Below the pieces are notes generated by a model that made no database searches, had not been told where the DNA came from, and saw nothing but the letters and a program-made list of their open reading frames with translations. Of a stretch of 37,009 nt of DNA, positions 33,921-37,009 are shown in pieces. Position numbers and translations under genes: made by a program. This DNA is from an uncultured Eisenbergiella sp. (GTDB taxonomy: Bacteria > Bacillota > Clostridia > Lachnospirales > Lachnospiraceae). Numbering within the stretch: the first letter of the stretch is position 1; every line of letters starts with the position of its first letter. Where the stretch lies: the NCBI GenBank assembly GCA_947630215.1, contig CANRGX010000024.1, positions 1 through 37,009 of the forward strand, in the 5' to 3' direction.

Positions 33921-35150
33921 TTATTTTCTTACCAGATGCCTGGGCAGGCCGTTGACATAGAGGGGCGTAAGCTCGCCCATAATCAGCGGGCGGGCGTATT
34001 TCTCATACTCCTCGTTCAGGCCGCATCCGTCTTCCGTGATCCATTCCGCAGGAACCGGACGCTCCACATTGGCGATGGCGTGAATATCAAAGGCGCTGGT
34101 CGCGCACAGGTACGGAGCGCTCTCTTTCCGATCCAGGGTGATCATCATTCCCGTCTTGCCTTCTTCGGCCGCCATCACGGCCTCATATCCCACTTCAAAG
34201 GCTTCGTTGACGTCGGTCAGGGAAGCCAGATGGGTGGCCGCCCTCTGTAAGGTGGAAAACTCAATGGCGCGGGTCTTCAAACCGGTCTGTGCCGCCACGA
34301 GCTGCGCCAGATACGCCGCCGTACCGGAAAGCTGTTTGTGACCGAACGCATCCACCGCCACATTTTCGTTGGCCAATTCGCATACGAAACGGCCGTCCGC
34401 CAGATGCACGCCCTCGGATACCGCAATCACGACGGAGGACTGGGTCGCTGCCAGCACCTTTACCTTTTCCAAAAAAGCGTCGATATCAAATACGGTCTCG
34501 GGCAGATAAATCGCGTCGCACCCTTCACAGTCGTCGCCCTTTGCCAGTGCGGCGGCAGCGGTCAGCCAGCCGGCGTGACGGCCCATGATCTCCACGATGC
34601 AGACGGTGGGCTTCTTCGCGCCGAAGGAAGCGTTGTCGCGGATGATTTCCTTAATAGAAGCGGCGATATATTTGGCGGCGGAACCGTAGCCGGGGCAATG
34701 ATCGGTGATCGGCAGATCGTTGTCGATGGTCTTGGGCACGCCCATGAAGCGCTGCGGCTTGTTGTGCGCCGCCGCATAGTCGGACAGCATCTTCACCGTG
34801 TCCATGGAATCGTTGCCGCCCGCATAGAACAGGCACTCGATATCATGCTTCTCCATGATCTCGAAAACCTTCTCATACACATCCTCGTGTCCTTCAATCT
34901 TGGGCATCTTGAACCGGCAGGAGCCCAGGAAGGCGGAAGGCGTTCTCTTTAACAGCTCGATGCCGGTGGGGTCGTCCAGATATTCTCCCAGATCGATCAT
35001 CTGATCCTCCAGAAATCCCTCGATCCCGTGCACCATCCCGTAAACCTTATTGACGCCCAGCTCCTTCGCGGCGGAAAAAACGCCGGCAACAGAGGAGTTG
35101 ATAACGGCCGTAGGGCCGCCGGACTGTCCTACCACAATATTTCCTTTCAT
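33921..35150 (-). CDS. pfp: Pyrophosphate-type 6-phosphofructokinase
   Basis: Phosphorylates fructose 6-phosphate. The 409-aa protein has the nucleotide/phosphate loop GQSGGPTAVINSS, and AGGNDSMDT at 110-118 where ATP enzymes have GGDGS. Asp114 takes the place of the glycine that permits ATP, and PKTIDND (Lys140) replaces PGTIDND; both mark PPi-dependent enzymes. IMGRHAGWLTAA and LPETVFDID are also present. The first Asp of the motif is Asn113, as in some group III members. AAGGAG lies 8 nt before the ATG. It is a single-gene unit with its own promoter and terminator. Confidence 0.88.
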   Translation of the reverse strand: MKGNIVVGQSGGPTAVINSSVAGVFSAAKELGVNKVYGMVHGIEGFLEDQMIDLGEYLDDPTGIELLKRTPSAFLGSCRFKMPKIEGHEDVYEKVFEIMEKHDIECLFYAGGNDSMDTVKMLSDYAAAHNKPQRFMGVPKTIDNDLPITDHCPGYGSAAKYIAASIKEIIRDNASFGAKKPTVCIVEIMGRHAGWLTAAAALAKGDDCEGCDAIYLPETVFDIDAFLEKVKVLAATQSSVVIAVSEGVHLADGRFVCELANENVAVDAFGHKQLSGTAAYLAQLVAAQTGLKTRAIEFSTLQRAATHLASLTDVNEAFEVGYEAVMAAEEGKTGMMITLDRKESAPYLCATSAFDIHAIANVERPVPAEWITEDGCGLNEEYEKYARPLIMGELTPLYVNGLPRHLVRK

Positions 35151-35242
35151 GTCTGCATCTCCTTCTTTTATTTCTCTGCTTGTTTTCTTCTCCTGCGGGC
35201 CTGCGCAGGGCCTTTTGCGGCTCCCATGCCCGCACCATATGC

Positions 35243-35271
35243 AGTATAGCAGATTCCCAATTTTCTGACAA
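35243..35271 (-). promoter_or_regulatory. SigA promoter of pfp
   Basis: Minus-strand TTGTCA (35266-35271), a 17-nt spacer, then TATACT (35243-35248) with TG one base upstream (extended -10). The leader is about 85 nt and contains a GC-rich hairpin around 35203-35217. Plus-strand bases 35259-35273 match the CodY consensus at 12 of 15 and overlap the -35. Confidence 0.75.
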
Positions 35272-35327
35272 GAGAAATTTCTGTGTCCTTTTTTCCTCTA
35301 TCTCTATACAAAATGCCGAAAAAGTCC

Positions 35328-35356
35328 TTGACTTTAACGCTTTAGTGAAGTATAAT
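35328..35356 (+). promoter_or_regulatory. SigA promoter of the symporter gene
   Basis: TTGACT (35328-35333), a 17-nt spacer, then TATAAT (35351-35356). Nearly consensus. Predicted start near 35363, giving a leader of about 125 nt. It is divergent from the pfp promoter; the gap 35151-35488 holds both promoters and this leader. Confidence 0.8.
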
Positions 35357-35384
35357 TCAAAACAAAATTGTGGGGAAGGGGAAA

Positions 35385-35400
35385 AGGACAAAGGGGTCCT
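35385..35400 (+). promoter_or_regulatory. Possible anti-terminator hairpin in the symporter leader
   Basis: AGGAC (35385-35389) pairs with GTCCT (35396-35400) around a 6-nt loop. The right arm is part of the left arm of the terminator that follows, so the two structures cannot form together. It is short, so its stability needs folding. Confidence 0.4.
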
Positions 35401-35453
35401 GTCTTTCTACGGCGCCGCATTATCGCTTCCGGAACAGACAGAACTATTTTTTT
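35396..35453 (+). terminator. Terminator/attenuator in the symporter leader
   Basis: GTCCTGTCT (35396-35404) pairs with AGACAGAAC (35436-35444) with one mismatch; TTC can pair with GAA across a bulge to extend it. Seven Ts follow at 35447-35453. It lies between the promoter and the ribosome binding site GAGGAGG, so it could cut transcription before the gene. Confidence 0.6.
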
Positions 35454-35488
35454 GCCCTTTCCCGCTGTAAACTACGAGGAGGAAAAAT

Positions 35489-36994
35489 ATGCTTGCACAA
35501 ATTTCACTCGCTGACAGAATCGCCGACATAAACGGCGCGATAAACGGGTTCGTCTGGGGCATTCCCTGTCTGACCCTGTTGATCGCCACCGGCGTTCTGA
35601 TGACTGTGCTGACAAAGGGTTTCCAGTTTTCCCACTTTGCACACTGGTTCAAGAATACCATCGGAAGCATTTTCCATAAAAATGTTTCCGCCCATGTGGA
35701 GGATAAAGGCTCCATTTCCCAGTTCCAGGCCCTCTGCACCGCTCTGGCGGCCACGGTGGGCGTGGGCAATATCGCCGGCGTGGCTACTGCCATCGCGTCC
35801 GGCGGCCCCGGCGCCATTTTCTGGATGTGGGTCGCCGCCATCTTCGGCAGCATGACCAACTATTCCGAGAATGTGCTGGGCATCTATTTCCGCAGAAAGA
35901 ACAGCCGGGGCGAATGGGCCGGCGGCGCCATGTACTATCTGCGGGACGGACTGGGCAGCTATAAGGGCTGCAAGCAGATTGGCCGGGTGCTGGCCGTGCT
36001 GTTCTCCATCTTCGCCGTGCTGGCTTCCTTCGGTATCGGCAACTCCAGCCAGGTAAATACCATCGCCACCAACATGACCTCCGCCTTCTCCATTCCCGCC
36101 TGGGTCACCGGCATCGTGCTGATGATCATGGCCGGTCTGGTCATCGTGGGCGGCATCAAGCGCATCGCTTCTGTGACGGAAAAGATCGTTCCCTTTATGG
36201 TCGTCTTTTATATCCTTGGCGCGCTGATTATCATCGTCCTCAACGCGGGCAATATCCTGCCTGCCTTCGGCGCGATTTTCTCCTTCGCCTTCGGCTTTAA
36301 GGCCATCGGCGGCGCCGCCATCGGCATTGCGGTAAAAAATGCGGTCACCTGGGGCTTTAAGCGCGGCGTCTTCTCCAACGAAGCCGGTCTGGGCTCCTCG
36401 GTTATGGTACATAGCGCCTCCAATGTAAAGGAGCCTGTCCGCCAGGGAATGTGGGGAATTTTTGAAGTATTTGCAGACACCATCATCGTCTGCACTCTGA
36501 CCGCACTGGTGGTGCTGACCTCCGGCCTGGTGGATCTGACCACCGGCGAAATGCTCACGGACGCTGTGGATTCCGTGCTGGTGGCCGACGCGTTCTCCCG
36601 CGTCTTCGGCTATGCCGGAAGCGCCTTTATCGCCGTGGCCATTCTGCTGTTCGCCTTTTCCACCGTCCTGGGCTGGAGCTACTACGGCACCAAGGCCTGG
36701 GAGTATTTGTTCGGCACCAAGGCGACCATGATTTACAAGGTGATCTTTGTCCTGTTCATCGTCGTGGGCGCTACCATGAGCCTGGATCTGGCCTGGGATA
36801 TTTCCGATACCTTCAACGGGCTGATGTCAATTCCCAACCTGATCGGGGTGCTGTCCTTGAGCCCGCTGGTCATGAAGATCACGCAGAACTATGTGGCCCG
36901 CAAATTAAAGGGCAGCTCTGATGCGCCTCTGCTTTCCGCCCACGCGGATATCCAGAAGGAGCACGAGGAAGCCGTAAAACGCGGGGAAATGTAA
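35489..36994 (+). CDS. Sodium:alanine/glycine symporter (AGCS family)
   Basis: Inner-membrane importer that couples sodium entry to alanine or glycine uptake. The 501-aa protein has about ten hydrophobic segments and the family signature GGPGAIFWMWVAAIFG (about residues 109-124). FSNEAGLGSSVMVHSAS and the closing EEAVKRGEM tail are also typical of this group. GAGGAGG lies 7 nt before the ATG. The stop is 15 nt before the window end. Its leader contains a possible attenuator, so expression may depend on a cue acting on the RNA. Confidence 0.92.
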   Translation: MLAQISLADRIADINGAINGFVWGIPCLTLLIATGVLMTVLTKGFQFSHFAHWFKNTIGSIFHKNVSAHVEDKGSISQFQALCTALAATVGVGNIAGVATAIASGGPGAIFWMWVAAIFGSMTNYSENVLGIYFRRKNSRGEWAGGAMYYLRDGLGSYKGCKQIGRVLAVLFSIFAVLASFGIGNSSQVNTIATNMTSAFSIPAWVTGIVLMIMAGLVIVGGIKRIASVTEKIVPFMVVFYILGALIIIVLNAGNILPAFGAIFSFAFGFKAIGGAAIGIAVKNAVTWGFKRGVFSNEAGLGSSVMVHSASNVKEPVRQGMWGIFEVFADTIIVCTLTALVVLTSGLVDLTTGEMLTDAVDSVLVADAFSRVFGYAGSAFIAVAILLFAFSTVLGWSYYGTKAWEYLFGTKATMIYKVIFVLFIVVGATMSLDLAWDISDTFNGLMSIPNLIGVLSLSPLVMKITQNYVARKLKGSSDAPLLSAHADIQKEHEEAVKRGEM

Positions 36995-37009
36995 CAGAGT
37001 GACACAGAG

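Noticed and set aside
35374-35400. A GGAAAAGGACA string that resembles part of a glycine riboswitch in front of an amino acid symporter.
   Set aside because: The predicted transcription start is only about 15 nt upstream, so there is no room for the 5' part of an aptamer.

Overview
The window looks like core chromosome of a spore-forming Clostridia, most likely a GC-rich member of the Lachnospiraceae. I infer this from gene content and order: codY-topA-dprA-comM, rpsT/gpr-spoIIP-lepA-hemW and tig-clpP-clpX-lon-engB are conserved Firmicutes neighbourhoods. sigK, spoIIP, gpr, a small acid-soluble spore protein and a ytvI-like gene indicate endospore formation. I saw no rRNA, tRNA, CRISPR array, insertion sequence or prophage gene.

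Layout. Positions 1-6661 (minus strand): sigK, comM, dprA, topA and codY, the last cut by the window edge. Positions 6778-12228 (minus): gpr-spoIIP-lepA-hemW, divergent from rpsT (plus) at 12464. Positions 12813-22123 (minus): a tightly packed run, often overlapping, of engB, a YtvI-like membrane protein, a D-lactate-dehydrogenase-like enzyme, a VanZ-family protein, an aldose-1-epimerase-like protein, a MetH-activation-like protein, a HAD phosphatase, two ABC exporter half-subunits and a small unknown protein. It ends at a bidirectional terminator shared with rpsT. Positions 22179-27805 (minus): tig-clpP-clpX-lon, the protein-folding and proteolysis cluster, which leads into engB. Positions 28181-30193: a spore protein gene with a structured leader (plus), a CBS-pair protein and a DJ-1 family protein (minus), and a CYTH triphosphatase (plus). 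Positions 30240-35150 (minus): glycogen phosphorylase, an M20 peptidase and a PPi-type phosphofructokinase. Positions 35489-36994 (plus): a sodium:alanine/glycine symporter.

How the genes connect. GPR degrades alpha/beta SASPs during germination, and the SASP here carries a recognisable GPR site. SpoIIP acts in engulfment and SigK drives late mother-cell transcription. Tig, ClpXP and Lon handle folding and degradation of cytosolic proteins. CodY senses GTP and branched-chain amino acids, and its own promoter is preceded by two near-consensus CodY boxes.

There is no obvious exotic gene system. The most interesting signals are regulatory: (i) two 14/15 CodY boxes across the topA stop codon just upstream of the codY promoter; (ii) a perfect SigG -10 element followed by a heavily self-complementary leader before the SASP gene; (iii) two terminator-like hairpins between a good promoter and comM; (iv) a terminator with a competing hairpin in the leader of the symporter gene; and (v) an ABC exporter pair in which every degenerate residue falls in one of the two nucleotide sites. 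All positions were read by eye; no folding, alignment or database search was run.
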